Position numbers and translations under genes: made by a program. The notes under the pieces were generated by a model, which was not told the DNA's origin, ran no database searches, and was given only the letters and a program-made list of their open reading frames with translations. This document shows positions 17,943-27,060 of a stretch of 64,000 bases of DNA, in pieces. Source of the stretch: a virus; the IMG/VR virus record IMGVR_UViG_3300030329_004107, positions 1 through 64,000 of that record, one strand, 5' to 3'. Numbering within the stretch: position 1 is the first letter of the stretch; every line of letters begins with the position of its first letter.

Positions 17943-19946
17943 TTATTCCTTTTCTTTTTTGCTAGCCAACAAGATGCTGGCTAAATAAGCATTTACTCCA
18001 TGCTCATGAGATAGTTCCATTACCTCGTTTACTCTGTCTGAGTTATGGTCAATGGGCATATCTGTATATTTAGCAACGGACTCATTCCAGTTTTCTGGAG
18101 GTTCATTGCAAATGATCACTTCGCTAATATCTTCAGCAACGCTTTTCTGCTTTTTGTTGAGCCTTTTTATATCATGCTTTTCTCTGAGATATTTTTCCAC
18201 TTCTCCTTGTAGTTTCTGTGCTAAAATTAAATTATTCTTAACATGTTCTAAACTAAAGTGGTCTACAGCTTTGGATTGTTCTCCTTCTCCTATTGGAGAA
18301 ACATTTTTAGATTGCTGCGGGGTTCCTGTGCCTTCAGGTCTGCCATTTTCTTTAGCCGCTTTCTTTTGTTGAGCGATCTGTTTGTCAGCCATCTTTTTCT
18401 GTGTGAATGGGCCTCCCAATAGAGGCTCGTAAAGACCTTTATCTTTTAAGCTCCTAAATTCTTCTTGGGACTCCAACGCTTCTTCTTGGCTGGGTAGCCT
18501 TCCGTGTTCAATAGCTTGCAAGCCTTCTTCCGCAGTCAAAATGCCAAGCTCTACGAGTCTGGTATAAATTCTTGAGTATTGAAGATTGTCTCTTAAATCA
18601 ATGTTGTCGAAATGGGCCGTGGGGAAGTTTTTAAAACCCAGCGCCCTCGAAATTCTTTTAATTTCTGGATACAAAAAGTCATTGATGAAAGTCTCTCTCG
18701 CTTGTTTAAGCCTCTCTGTGAATACTTTTACTTTTATGCTTTGGTTAGCAAATTTCTCATTTTCTCCGATAAGGATATTATTTAACCCAATACGAATATC
18801 TTGGTCTAAGATGGTGTATTTAGCGGGATCGAGAAGTGCTCCGATACTTGGAACAACGAATTCCGCCTTGGTGGTATAGTCTGCAATTAAAACCCTACCC
18901 ACGGATTCATTAGCGAATAAATTTTGCATCGCTTCTAAATTCTTTTGGTTGATTCCGCCCTTTTCTGGTTCTGCGCCCATAGTTACGAGAAGAATGGCTT
19001 GCTGCATTGTACGAGCAATCGCCATGTCGATTTTCTTCATTTCGTATTTGGCGTTGATATCTTCCAGAACGGGATAGCCCATTGGAACGGCGAAAGGCTC
19101 GTAGTCTTGCTTTTTGTAAAAAACCGCGACGATCTTATCTTTTTCCAAAGGCAATAAAATTGTCGAAGCTCTAGGGTTATTGATCGCCTTTTTCGCGTCG
19201 TCTGGCAAGTTCGATACTAATTCTTTTTCCTCTTCAGTTTTAGGGTCTCTAAGCCTGTCGAGTTCATAAGTGCTAACAGATTTTTTATACTCCCCTTGCA
19301 CAAAAGACAGGGAACCAGATAGTTTAATATCCGCTGGATTTAAAATGATGTATCTCAAAGGAATTGTAGAATCAGCAGCAGCAATATCTTCTAAAGATGC
19401 ATTAGCTCCAAATGTCCGCGCTAATTTATTGATATCTGACTTTTTAAGTTTCCCGTCAAATCTAAATACAAATACATTTCCTGATCTAAAATATTCTCTA
19501 AAGAACTTATCTTGGAAGCTTCTTAAATTAATTTTCTTAAATAAAGCATTAAAGAAATCTCTAGACTTTTTACTGCCTCCCTTAAAGTAAATGTTGCTAA
19601 CACAAAATTCGGCCATTAAGTCGATTGTGTTTCTGAATATAGAAAAATTGTAATAAGCCTTTTGACAAAGAATAACAGCATCTCTTACATCAATATCACT
19701 GTTACTTGCGCTATTAGCCCCATATCTAAATGGAACCATCCCGTCTTCGATATTCTTATACCGATCCGTTTTAACAATAGATGACGCGGCATTCCGCCTA
19801 CTTCTCGTAGCCCCGCTTGAATTCGCGGAGACTGCGGCGCTGGTGGCCATCAATGGAGTTGCTCCCGGCTCTTCTTTTTTGGTTTTAGCTCTACTTTGAG
19901 TTTTCTTAGCGGGAGTTTTAGGCTTAGATTTATTCTTATTGTCCAT
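17943..19946 (-). CDS. Portal protein
   Basis: A 667-aa protein. A basic, low-complexity N-terminus is followed by portal-like segments such as FREYFRSGNVFVFRFDGK, and a long helical stem region with DIRIGLNNILIGENEKFANQ and ARETFINDFLYPEIKRI. It forms the dodecameric DNA gate of the head. A GTGTAATATA element lies 19 nt upstream of the ATG. Strong synteny with terminase and capsid genes supports the call. Confidence 0.85.
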   Translation of the reverse strand: MDNKNKSKPKTPAKKTQSRAKTKKEEPGATPLMATSAAVSANSSGATRSRRNAASSIVKTDRYKNIEDGMVPFRYGANSASNSDIDVRDAVILCQKAYYNFSIFRNTIDLMAEFCVSNIYFKGGSKKSRDFFNALFKKINLRSFQDKFFREYFRSGNVFVFRFDGKLKKSDINKLARTFGANASLEDIAAADSTIPLRYIILNPADIKLSGSLSFVQGEYKKSVSTYELDRLRDPKTEEEKELVSNLPDDAKKAINNPRASTILLPLEKDKIVAVFYKKQDYEPFAVPMGYPVLEDINAKYEMKKIDMAIARTMQQAILLVTMGAEPEKGGINQKNLEAMQNLFANESVGRVLIADYTTKAEFVVPSIGALLDPAKYTILDQDIRIGLNNILIGENEKFANQSIKVKVFTERLKQARETFINDFLYPEIKRISRALGFKNFPTAHFDNIDLRDNLQYSRIYTRLVELGILTAEEGLQAIEHGRLPSQEEALESQEEFRSLKDKGLYEPLLGGPFTQKKMADKQIAQQKKAAKENGRPEGTGTPQQSKNVSPIGEGEQSKAVDHFSLEHVKNNLILAQKLQGEVEKYLREKHDIKRLNKKQKSVAEDISEVIICNEPPENWNESVAKYTDMPIDHNSDRVNEVMELSHEHGVNAYLASILLASKKEKE

Positions 19947-19965
19947 TTTAGATTAATTTACGTCT

Positions 19966-19975
19966 TATATTACAC
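19966..19975 (-). promoter_or_regulatory. GTGTAATA-type putative late promoter element
   Basis: The minus-strand decamer GTGTAATATA lies 19 nt before the portal ATG. It is identical to the element at 55288-55297. Confidence 0.4.
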
Positions 19976-20032
19976 GATGCAAGTAAAAAAGACGAAAAAT
20001 ATTCCAAAATAATCAAATCTAAGAAGATAATT

Positions 20033-20923
20033 TTACCAAGAGCTAATTCCTACCCGTTTCCACGTATTATTAGCCGTGCAGATGTAGATGTAGTCGCTAT
20101 CCCACGCAATCTCGCCTTTGTGGCCTTTGGAGCTAGCCGCAGAAGGAACATAGACGGAGGCGTTTTTTATTCCTAAAAATTCACCGCTTCCGCTTACTTC
20201 AAAGTCGTAAGTATCAGGGTCAGTCTTAACGCCAAAGCCGCCGCCTTTTACGTAGCTATCTCCACTTGCGGCAAATTTAGCAGTTCCGATACCCCCTTGT
20301 TTATACAATCTCAAAGAAGCACCGTTATCCTCGTAAACAACTCTGGCGCTGGCGTTGTTGCCAGTGTTTGTAAATCTACCGCCCAAGCCTCCATTTACGT
20401 CAAGATCATAGCTGGGTACTCCTGTTTTTATGCCGACGTTACCCGTATTGTCTATGACGAAAGTAGGTTGAGTTTTATCAGATTTCTTGATAATTAAATC
20501 ATCATTTGAATCAACATAAATATACGCAGAATCTTGTCCGGCCTGAGAGACTATAACTCCTGTTTTGCCGATAATAACGTTTTCTTCGGATTTAATGTTG
20601 CCGCCAGAAACATGGAAAAGCTCTGAGGGAGTATCATAATTAACACCTACGCCAATCTTGTTGCTTGAATGATTTAATACGCTTGCACCGGCAAATTGAG
20701 TGCTGCTGTTGTATTGAAATTGACCATTAGACCCTGACGCAGTGCTTGCTCCAGCAGGGCCAGCGGGTCCGGTGCTGCCAGCCGCTCCAGTAGCGCCTGT
20801 AGGCCCAATGGGTCCGGCGGGTCCAGCGGGACCGCTAACTCCTGTAATTGGCGCAACAGCCAAGATGTATCCAGAAAGCTCTGGAAGAAAAACTTGTTTT
20901 AATCTGATTCTATTGTCTGGCAT
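20033..20923 (-). CDS. Collagen-like tail fibre protein
   Basis: A 296-aa protein: a short N-terminal attachment segment (MPDNRIRLKQVFLPELSGY), a Gly-X-Y block (about residues 31-60, [16 protein letters not shown]), then beta-rich fibre repeats with the motif IGKTGVIVSQ / FVIDNTGNVGI typical of phage fibre shafts. AAGGAAA precedes the ATG. It is shorter than, and distinct from, the 1830-aa fibre, so the virion may have two kinds of collagen-like appendage. Confidence 0.75.
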   Translation of the reverse strand: MPDNRIRLKQVFLPELSGYILAVAPITGVSGPAGPAGPIGPTGATGAAGSTGPAGPAGASTASGSNGQFQYNSSTQFAGASVLNHSSNKIGVGVNYDTPSELFHVSGGNIKSEENVIIGKTGVIVSQAGQDSAYIYVDSNDDLIIKKSDKTQPTFVIDNTGNVGIKTGVPSYDLDVNGGLGGRFTNTGNNASARVVYEDNGASLRLYKQGGIGTAKFAASGDSYVKGGGFGVKTDPDTYDFEVSGSGEFLGIKNASVYVPSAASSKGHKGEIAWDSDYIYICTANNTWKRVGISSW

Positions 20924-20940
20924 TTTCCTTTTTCCCTATT

Positions 20941-20949
20941 TTATTACAC
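20941..20949 (-). promoter_or_regulatory. GTGTAATA-type putative late promoter element
   Basis: The minus-strand sequence GTGTAATAA lies 17 nt before the ATG of the collagen-like fibre gene, followed by an AAGGAAA ribosome-binding site. Confidence 0.4.
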
Positions 20950-20954
20950 ATTTA

Positions 20955-22778
20955 TTAAATTAGACGGGGCGTAAAAGTATCAGTATTTTCTGGCTTGAAG
21001 CCTTGTAGGTCATAATAGGACTTTAAAGCCCAGTTGGCTAACATAAGAGTCGTATAATTGTCTTTACGGGCTCTATTTGCGCTTGTGGAGCGTTTTAAAT
21101 GCAGGGGAAGGTCAAACGTCTGCGTGCCCCTTGCGGTGCTCTTAACCTCAAGCAGAGCGCATTGCTTCTTTGTCTGGTAAATTAGGTCGTCTTGGATTTC
21201 GATCAAGTCTAATGTGTTTTCGGCGTTTGTTAAATTAATATTAACGTGCTGACTAGAGACAGAGTTGAAAGCGTTTTCGCTGGCTGTCGTGCTGGAAGCG
21301 AACCAAATCTTTTTGTGGTCAATACAGGCTTGTAAATGCTCGTTTGCTTTTCTTAACCAATCAGAACCAAATACTTGTTTAAATACGATAGTATTATTGT
21401 TTTTATTGTATTGTCTTTTCGCTTGCTTTACTTGCTTGCGATAATCTTCTCCTTCTTTGTTAGTGTCGAAATCGAAGAACTTTAAATTAATCTTAGAATC
21501 TAAAAACAGCTTATTCTCATTGCACGAATCAATGAACTGAAATCCCGCATTATCAATAACAATCATTTCAATGTCAAAATTAGCTATCATATAATAGAGA
21601 TATTTAATATGATCTTTTAAATCACCTCCTGCGACAGCATAACTATGCACCAAGGTTCCTTGCTGGGTTTCATCGTCAAGCTCTAATAAGGACATGGCGA
21701 AATAGTCAGAGCTTGGACTGTTAGAAAATGAGGGGTCAATACCAAGAATGTATTTTGCGTTTGGAGCGCCTTTGATCAAAGTGTGTGGAGATTGCCCGTT
21801 AGGTATCGTGCATTCGTGCATTTTTTTCGCGCTAAAATAAGAATCAGAACCATCTGTAAATATAGCGCAATACTCTCTTAAAAATGATGAATGAGAAGCT
21901 CCTCCGCTTTTAGCTTCATCAATGATGGTCGTGTCTATCATTTCGCTTGGTAGAGACTCGTATCCCATTTGAGAGATGAAGTAAGAAGAGGTTTGCTCCT
22001 TCTCGGGGTGATATATTTTTTCTGTCCATTCTTTGTAAGTCTTGTAAAGATTTTCGAATGTATAGCTAGCGGAAGATAAGGCCACCATCTTAGAATTGTT
22101 TTCGAAAACCATTCGCTCATCTTCAGTCATTAAGCCCTGCTCGATGAGCTTGTCTTCTTGTTCTCTGATTGAAATACGTTCCGTCATATCTTGAGGTGCA
22201 ACCAAAAACGGCATCAACACTGTCTTAATGGTTTCTTCAGGCAGAAGAAGAAACTCGTCCAGTAAGAGTACGTTTGCTCGGAAACCACGAATTTTTTCCC
22301 CGGATAGTGGAACTGCGGTTATGCTGCCTCCATTTATTAGCCACTCGAACTGGTCGTTACGTTTAGAGGGCTTCGCAGAAAACGCTTGCTGGAGGAACTC
22401 CGCCCCTTTAGATGCAACTATCTTTTCCAGATTGTTAAAAATAAATCTAGCAGTACGAAAGGTTGGACCAGCAATTAAAATCTTAGTGCCCGGATAAAAT
22501 ATACATTGCAAGAAGGCGAATACCGACGCTATAAAAGTTTTACCGCAGCCACGACCCCATACACACATACTAAAGTTTTTAGTCATCAAACCTCTTAATG
22601 TAATCTCTTGGAACGGGGCCAACTTGAGTCCAGAAATTAATTCGGTGGTAAATCCAATATTGTGCCGCAGAAATTTAGCTAAAGTAATTTTAGCTTCTTT
22701 ATCTTGCAACTCACCCTCTAACTTTAATAGCTCTTCGTTGATGTTGGGCGTTTGCTTGTCTGAGTTAGCGTACCACAT
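20955..22778 (-). CDS. terL: Terminase large subunit
   Basis: A 607-aa protein. Walker A is VWGRGCGKT (about residues 74-82), Walker B is VLLLDEF (about 172-178), and the C-terminal RNase-H-like nuclease is marked by ILGIDPSFSNS and MIVIDNAGF. It is the packaging motor and headful or cos nuclease. The ATG overlaps the stop of the ERCC4 nuclease gene (TAATG), so the two are translationally coupled. Confidence 0.92.
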   Translation of the reverse strand: MWYANSDKQTPNINEELLKLEGELQDKEAKITLAKFLRHNIGFTTELISGLKLAPFQEITLRGLMTKNFSMCVWGRGCGKTFIASVFAFLQCIFYPGTKILIAGPTFRTARFIFNNLEKIVASKGAEFLQQAFSAKPSKRNDQFEWLINGGSITAVPLSGEKIRGFRANVLLLDEFLLLPEETIKTVLMPFLVAPQDMTERISIREQEDKLIEQGLMTEDERMVFENNSKMVALSSASYTFENLYKTYKEWTEKIYHPEKEQTSSYFISQMGYESLPSEMIDTTIIDEAKSGGASHSSFLREYCAIFTDGSDSYFSAKKMHECTIPNGQSPHTLIKGAPNAKYILGIDPSFSNSPSSDYFAMSLLELDDETQQGTLVHSYAVAGGDLKDHIKYLYYMIANFDIEMIVIDNAGFQFIDSCNENKLFLDSKINLKFFDFDTNKEGEDYRKQVKQAKRQYNKNNNTIVFKQVFGSDWLRKANEHLQACIDHKKIWFASSTTASENAFNSVSSQHVNINLTNAENTLDLIEIQDDLIYQTKKQCALLEVKSTARGTQTFDLPLHLKRSTSANRARKDNYTTLMLANWALKSYYDLQGFKPENTDTFTPRLI

Positions 22779-23734
22779 TATAAAATTTTTGAATCATATG
22801 CTAATTGTAAGTCTGCTTTTTTATAAATGCATCCCGACATAAAAATTTTCTCAATGACGCGGGCAGATTCTTTCCTTCCGTTTACAAATAAGAACTGAAT
22901 CGTAGGATATTCTTGATTTAACTTTCTTATTCTGTGAAAAATAAAATCCGGGGTAGCTTTTATCTTACTGTATACTCTTGATTTATCGTGGGCTTTTCTA
23001 ATATGATTAAAATTTAAGGCATCGATCAATTTAGCTTCTACCACAATAATCAAGTTGGCTTCCTCCTCAATAGAGCGCTCAATTTCTTTACAAAATCGAT
23101 CATAGCCCCCGCTTATAGTTCCAATGAGGTCAACTAAAGACTTTCTCTCAACGTAGCAGTTGCAAGTCGCATCTCTATCAGAAAAAGCATAATCTCCATA
23201 TTTTAAAGCTTTTAATTCTATAGGTCTTTTAAACTTTAAAGGTCGCTGCTCGCGGGTATCCACGTAGATCATATATTTTGGTTTTAGATATTCTGAGGCG
23301 CATATGATATTGTCAATATTAGAGTATTTTATCTTTAAACCTAAATCTTCACAAAGAGAGTAGTAGTCGCCAAAAATTTCATTATAGTAAGGAATCGGAG
23401 GACTCATAATAGACCTTAATTCAACTTGCGTTGGCGCGTATTCTATTTTCTTCTCTTTTATTCTTTTAGTTAATAACTCACGGCAAAACTCTTTGGCTTC
23501 CTCAATATCAACATTTTTGAGCCACATTCTAAGATTAGTTCTGTTATTGAATTCGGCATTTAAATATTGTTCTTTATTTTTAAATTTTATTATATCGCCA
23601 GTATGTTTATCGAAGCGCGGATAGTATTTTTGATAATACTCGGCCATACGCATTTTATGCTTGCGGAGGTGCTTGTGAAGTTCTTTGTCGCTAGCAAATT
23701 CTTCATTATCTATCTTGCAAATGACCTTACCCAT
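22778..23734 (-). CDS. ERCC4-type nuclease
   Basis: A 318-aa protein. Residues about 160-310 hold an XPF/ERCC4 nuclease domain: IYVDTREQRPLKF, LKALKYGDYAF and CYVERKSLVDLIGTI give the G-D-x(n)-E-R-K-S active site. The N-terminal half contains a C2H2-like or degenerate zinc finger (VICKIDNEEFASDKELHKHLRKH). It overlaps both neighbours in the packaging operon, so a job in DNA resolution during packaging is likely. Confidence 0.8.
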   Translation of the reverse strand: MGKVICKIDNEEFASDKELHKHLRKHKMRMAEYYQKYYPRFDKHTGDIIKFKNKEQYLNAEFNNRTNLRMWLKNVDIEEAKEFCRELLTKRIKEKKIEYAPTQVELRSIMSPPIPYYNEIFGDYYSLCEDLGLKIKYSNIDNIICASEYLKPKYMIYVDTREQRPLKFKRPIELKALKYGDYAFSDRDATCNCYVERKSLVDLIGTISGGYDRFCKEIERSIEEEANLIIVVEAKLIDALNFNHIRKAHDKSRVYSKIKATPDFIFHRIRKLNQEYPTIQFLFVNGRKESARVIEKIFMSGCIYKKADLQLAYDSKIL

Positions 23735-24815
23735 CTAAAGCCTCGTCTTTACTCAATCCTAAAATTTTGCACTTTATATCGTCCATGTTTGACAAATTAT
23801 CTACCTCTTCTGATACTATTTTTTTACGCCGCTCTGCGATAGCAATCATTTTTTGTCTGGACTCTTCTTCTTTCCACATCTCTACTAAGTTTAAAATACT
23901 TGCGTTGCTTTTAAGCTGCGATTTTAACTTGTCGCTTCTTTTTTCTTTTAAATCTCCAAGAAGCTTATGCTGTCGATTTACAGATTGATTATATTCAGTT
24001 TGAGCAGTATTGATTGACTCTACCAACGACATAGCTATCCGTCGCCCTTCTGAGTCATCTGCTGATTGGTCTAAAAGCCGTTGAAGGTGCTCTACGCGCC
24101 GTTGGATGTTAACCGCGATAACCACCTCAACAGAAAGCACTATATATTGATCTACTTCTTCTTGAGTTAAATCTTCTTTATCGTGAGTATAGCGAACAAA
24201 ACTGCTTTCAAATAACTCTCGATCTTCAATAGTTTCATAATTGTTAATTTGATGTAAAAACCTATAAGTATGAAGATAGCCAATAAGAGAGTTTATATCT
24301 CTTTTTTGTTTTGCTGTAATTTTATTTTTATTTATTCCGTGGAGTACATACTTATTTACTCTGGTGATGGCTCTATCTGCGTTTGTGGGCGGTTTGTATT
24401 CGCCTTGAGGCACGCTATTGTCATTTTGTGCTGATTCAATATTTAACGTCGAAATGAAGTCATTAACCGTTCTAGTCTCTTGAGAGAGATTGGATATCTT
24501 ATCATCTTTGAATAGAATCCTAGCGATTTCTACTGCCGTCATCATACCGGCGTTATTAACGATGAACTCTTTTTTTTCTTCGTCTAACTTTAAAACGCCT
24601 TTGTGCTTGTATTCGTGTGAGGCTCGGGCACGTATTTGCCTCGTAGCTAAAAACGCTTTTACGGCCTTTCCCTCTTTTGTTCGGCCATCTAGCTCTGGAT
24701 TATCTGGATACGCTACTCTTATCAACTCTAATAAAGAGGGCGGGTTATCAGGCCGGTTATTCCACTCGCTCAAGATATCCTGTTGCTGCTGCGCGTTTAA
24801 ATTCGGTAAACTCAT
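23727..24815 (-). CDS. Putative terminase small subunit
   Basis: A 362-aa, strongly helical protein with a possible helix-turn-helix near the N-terminus (residues about 85-125) and a long coiled-coil end. Its place two genes before TerL in a coupled operon suggests it recognises DNA for packaging. Length is greater than most TerS proteins and no clear family motif is seen, so this is inference from context. Confidence 0.45.
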   Translation of the reverse strand: MSLPNLNAQQQQDILSEWNNRPDNPPSLLELIRVAYPDNPELDGRTKEGKAVKAFLATRQIRARASHEYKHKGVLKLDEEKKEFIVNNAGMMTAVEIARILFKDDKISNLSQETRTVNDFISTLNIESAQNDNSVPQGEYKPPTNADRAITRVNKYVLHGINKNKITAKQKRDINSLIGYLHTYRFLHQINNYETIEDRELFESSFVRYTHDKEDLTQEEVDQYIVLSVEVVIAVNIQRRVEHLQRLLDQSADDSEGRRIAMSLVESINTAQTEYNQSVNRQHKLLGDLKEKRSDKLKSQLKSNASILNLVEMWKEEESRQKMIAIAERRKKIVSEEVDNLSNMDDIKCKILGLSKDEALDG

Positions 24816-25495
24816 ACTATATCAATGTTATTCTTATCTAGATGCTTTTTAACTTTTTCAATGATAGATTTTTTGATATTTTTAATTTGTTTATATCCGG
24901 GTGATCTGTTTTTTTCTGAAGTTTTGTATCCTAGCTCTTCAGCCACTTCTTGTTCTGATTTATTGTTTATATAAAGACTTAGATATACTTTCCATTCTAT
25001 AGGCTTTAAAATCTCCTTCATCTTTTTATGGAGTTTCATTATATTAGACTCGACATCAAAAGAGTCGCTAGATTGACTGAAAACTTCTTGAGCGTGATTT
25101 TCTAAAGGTAAGGGTATTTTTAAGTCGTGAGCCCGCTTTTTAGTCCTTTCCCAAGTTTGATATAAAGGACATGTTGAATCTTGCTTGCCGTAAATCTCAC
25201 ATAGATTGTTGCCTTCTGCGGCTGCACATTTTAAACAAGGTCTACAATAATTACCATAGTTGTTTCTAATTAAATTTTTTATTTGATTTGATATGATTCT
25301 GTTGAGCCAAGGCGCTAAAGGCTTGGATTGGTCGTAAAGATGCCACTTTTTGTATATGTGTATCCTTAGTATCTGAGACACATCATCGAAATCCATCCAA
25401 GGAATTGCTGTTAAATTCCATTTATTTTTGCGCTTGATAATTTCTTGATTTACTTCTTCGATACATTCTTCAAAAGTTCTCTCTTTCTGTTTTAT
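24812..25495 (-). CDS. Phage sigma factor with probable AUA start
   Basis: A 227-aa protein. Region 2 is visible (WMDFDDVSQILRIHIYKKW, then PLAPWLNRIISNQIKNLIRN) and a region-4 helix-turn-helix (NNKSEQEVAEELGYK) follows. Between them is a Cys-rich insert (CRPCLKCAAAEGNNLCEIYG, then C-P) that may bind metal. The first in-frame ATG (25396) would cut region 2. The open frame continues 33 codons upstream to an ATA 7 nt after AAGGAG that overlaps the upstream stop as ATAA, exactly like an ATGA junction. No ATG, GTG or TTG occurs in that stretch. Probable role: late-gene transcription. Confidence 0.75.
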   Translation of the reverse strand: MKQKERTFEECIEEVNQEIIKRKNKWNLTAIPWMDFDDVSQILRIHIYKKWHLYDQSKPLAPWLNRIISNQIKNLIRNNYGNYCRPCLKCAAAEGNNLCEIYGKQDSTCPLYQTWERTKKRAHDLKIPLPLENHAQEVFSQSSDSFDVESNIMKLHKKMKEILKPIEWKVYLSLYINNKSEQEVAEELGYKTSEKNRSPGYKQIKNIKKSIIEKVKKHLDKNNIDIV

Positions 25496-25899
25496 TTGCC
25501 GTCTCCTTTCTCTCTAAGAGAGCCAGCTTCTTTTTTGAAATTTTCCAAAAATTGTTTTTTAGACTCTCTTTTTGCTTTTGGCGTTTGATAATCATCATTT
25601 CCTTGAGAGGGAGCGGAAGTTCCCGCTATTTCACCAAAAGTGAAAGAGTTTTTAGGTATCTCGAAGTCTACCTCTAGACCTTCGAGTGTCGGCAAAGTTT
25701 CTTCAGGTTCTTGACTCGCAGTAACAGATTCTTGCTCTTCTGCTTGTTCAGCTTCTTCTTGAGCCACTTCTTCAACTGAATCTTGAGCTTGGGCACGCAC
25801 ATCTCCAGTTTTAGCACCACATTGCATACAAAAATTAGGCGGAGCGCCATTATAGGTCATTCCGTATCCACATTGATAACAATACATCTTCATATCCAT
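25492..25899 (-). CDS. Zinc-ribbon protein
   Basis: A 135-aa protein. The N-terminus has CYQCG and FCMQCG, a four-Cys zinc ribbon, followed by an acidic Glu/Gln-rich linker and a Lys-rich end. It heads the sigma-TerS-ERCC4-TerL operon. A zinc ribbon just before a sigma gene suggests a transcription co-factor, but function is not shown. Confidence 0.6.
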   Translation of the reverse strand: MDMKMYCYQCGYGMTYNGAPPNFCMQCGAKTGDVRAQAQDSVEEVAQEEAEQAEEQESVTASQEPEETLPTLEGLEVDFEIPKNSFTFGEIAGTSAPSQGNDDYQTPKAKRESKKQFLENFKKEAGSLREKGDGK

Positions 25900-25980
25900 T
25901 AATTATATGGGGTAAGTTCTTTAAAAACAACATTTAATAGTTTTTTAACCAAAAAAAATGAACCGACTGTCTAAAATTAA

Positions 25981-25990
25981 CTGTAATATA
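25981..25990 (+). promoter_or_regulatory. CTGTAATATA putative promoter element (plus strand)
   Basis: CTGTAATATA ends 4 nt before the ATG at 25995. It is the plus-strand member of the GTGTAATA family and would drive the only plus-strand gene cluster. A -10 this close implies a leaderless transcript. Confidence 0.4.
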
Positions 25991-25994
25991 TAGT

Positions 25995-26303
25995 ATGAAA
26001 AGACCTCAAGAGCCCTTTTTCTTTACAAACTCCGAAGGTATAGAATACGAGGTCATTTTCAGAAAGCCTGACAAGCGCCATTTCGGCAAAGCTGATGGGA
26101 TTTGCACTGCTCCTAATGGGAAAAACCCTAAAATCCACATTAATCCAAATCTTACTAGCAAATCAGAATTTAACACTATAGTTCACGAATTAGCACACGC
26201 CTTCTTTTGGGATAAATCAGAAAAAGAAATATATAAGTTTGCCAACACGGTAACAAAATTTTTATTTACAAATCAAAAATGGAGAAAAACCAAAAATGAG
26301 TGA
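25995..26303 (+). CDS. HExxH zinc metallopeptidase-like protein
   Basis: A 102-aa protein with VHELAHAFFW (H64-E65-x2-H68), the zinc-binding helix of many metallopeptidases, in a short SprT/DUF-like context. Length is minimal for a protease, and the third ligand is not obvious. It is the first of three plus-strand genes and overlaps the ClpP-like gene by 8 nt. Confidence 0.65.
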   Translation: MKRPQEPFFFTNSEGIEYEVIFRKPDKRHFGKADGICTAPNGKNPKIHINPNLTSKSEFNTIVHELAHAFFWDKSEKEIYKFANTVTKFLFTNQKWRKTKNE

Positions 26304-27060
26304 AGATTCAAGAACCAAAAAAGAAATCGAAGCCGATCTCAAAGTGAAGCACGCTGAAGCCCGTAAAGCCGAAGCTGAAGCTCGCAAATTTGAGGCCGAA
26401 GCTTTGCAAGAAGAAATCTTGGCTAATAGAGCTTATGAAGACGACATGAGAAAGAAAGCTCAAGATAAAGAGAATTTTTTATATAGATTTTCTGGAGACG
26501 TTAGGTCTTCTTCAGTTCAATTATGTATGGAAAAACTTACTCAGTGGTCGCGGATGCACCCCGGATGCGATATTGAAATCATCTTTTCTTCTCCCGGTGG
26601 CAGCATTATCGATGGATTCGAGCTTTTTGACTTTATTCAACATTTAAGGAATAAAGGACACAAGATCACTACGGGCACGTTAGGTATGGCTGCATCTATG
26701 GCGGGCATTTTGTTAATGGCTGGAGATATTAGATGGGTTGGCAAACAGGCTTGGATAATGATTCATCGTGCAGCTTTTGGCGCGATGGGTAAAACTTATG
26801 AAATCGAGGACGAGGTAGAATTCGTTAAAAGGATTGAGGGACGGATTTTAGACATATTTGTTTCTAGGTCCAAACTCACTAAGCAAAAAATCAAAAGAAA
26901 CTGGGATCGCAAAGATTGGTGGATTAGCGCTGATGAAGCGATGGAATTAGAGTTGGTTGACGAAATTCGTGCAGTTATGCCTGAACAAATGAAAGGCCAG
27001 AACGATGGAAAACAGCCGAGAAAGACTAGAAGCAATACGAAGTCTAAGAAAAGAAGTTAA
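26296..27060 (+). CDS. ClpP-like serine protease
   Basis: A 254-aa protein. After a coiled-coil N-terminus (residues about 8-55, Ala/Glu/Lys-rich) comes a ClpP fold: IIFSSPGGSIIDGFELFDFI, the nucleophile in GMAASMAG (S134) and the catalytic His in MIHRAAFG (H157). Phage ClpP-like enzymes often mature capsids, but this phage has another protease in the capsid operon, so it may instead degrade host proteins. No ClpX-type partner is seen. Confidence 0.8.
   Translation: MSEDSRTKKEIEADLKVKHAEARKAEAEARKFEAEALQEEILANRAYEDDMRKKAQDKENFLYRFSGDVRSSSVQLCMEKLTQWSRMHPGCDIEIIFSSPGGSIIDGFELFDFIQHLRNKGHKITTGTLGMAASMAGILLMAGDIRWVGKQAWIMIHRAAFGAMGKTYEIEDEVEFVKRIEGRILDIFVSRSKLTKQKIKRNWDRKDWWISADEAMELELVDEIRAVMPEQMKGQNDGKQPRKTRSNTKSKKRS

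Noticed and set aside
24812-25396. ATG start at 25396 for the sigma gene
   Set aside because: It would remove the first part of region 2, has no ribosome-binding site, and leaves a 30-codon open, sigma-like stretch upstream unexplained.
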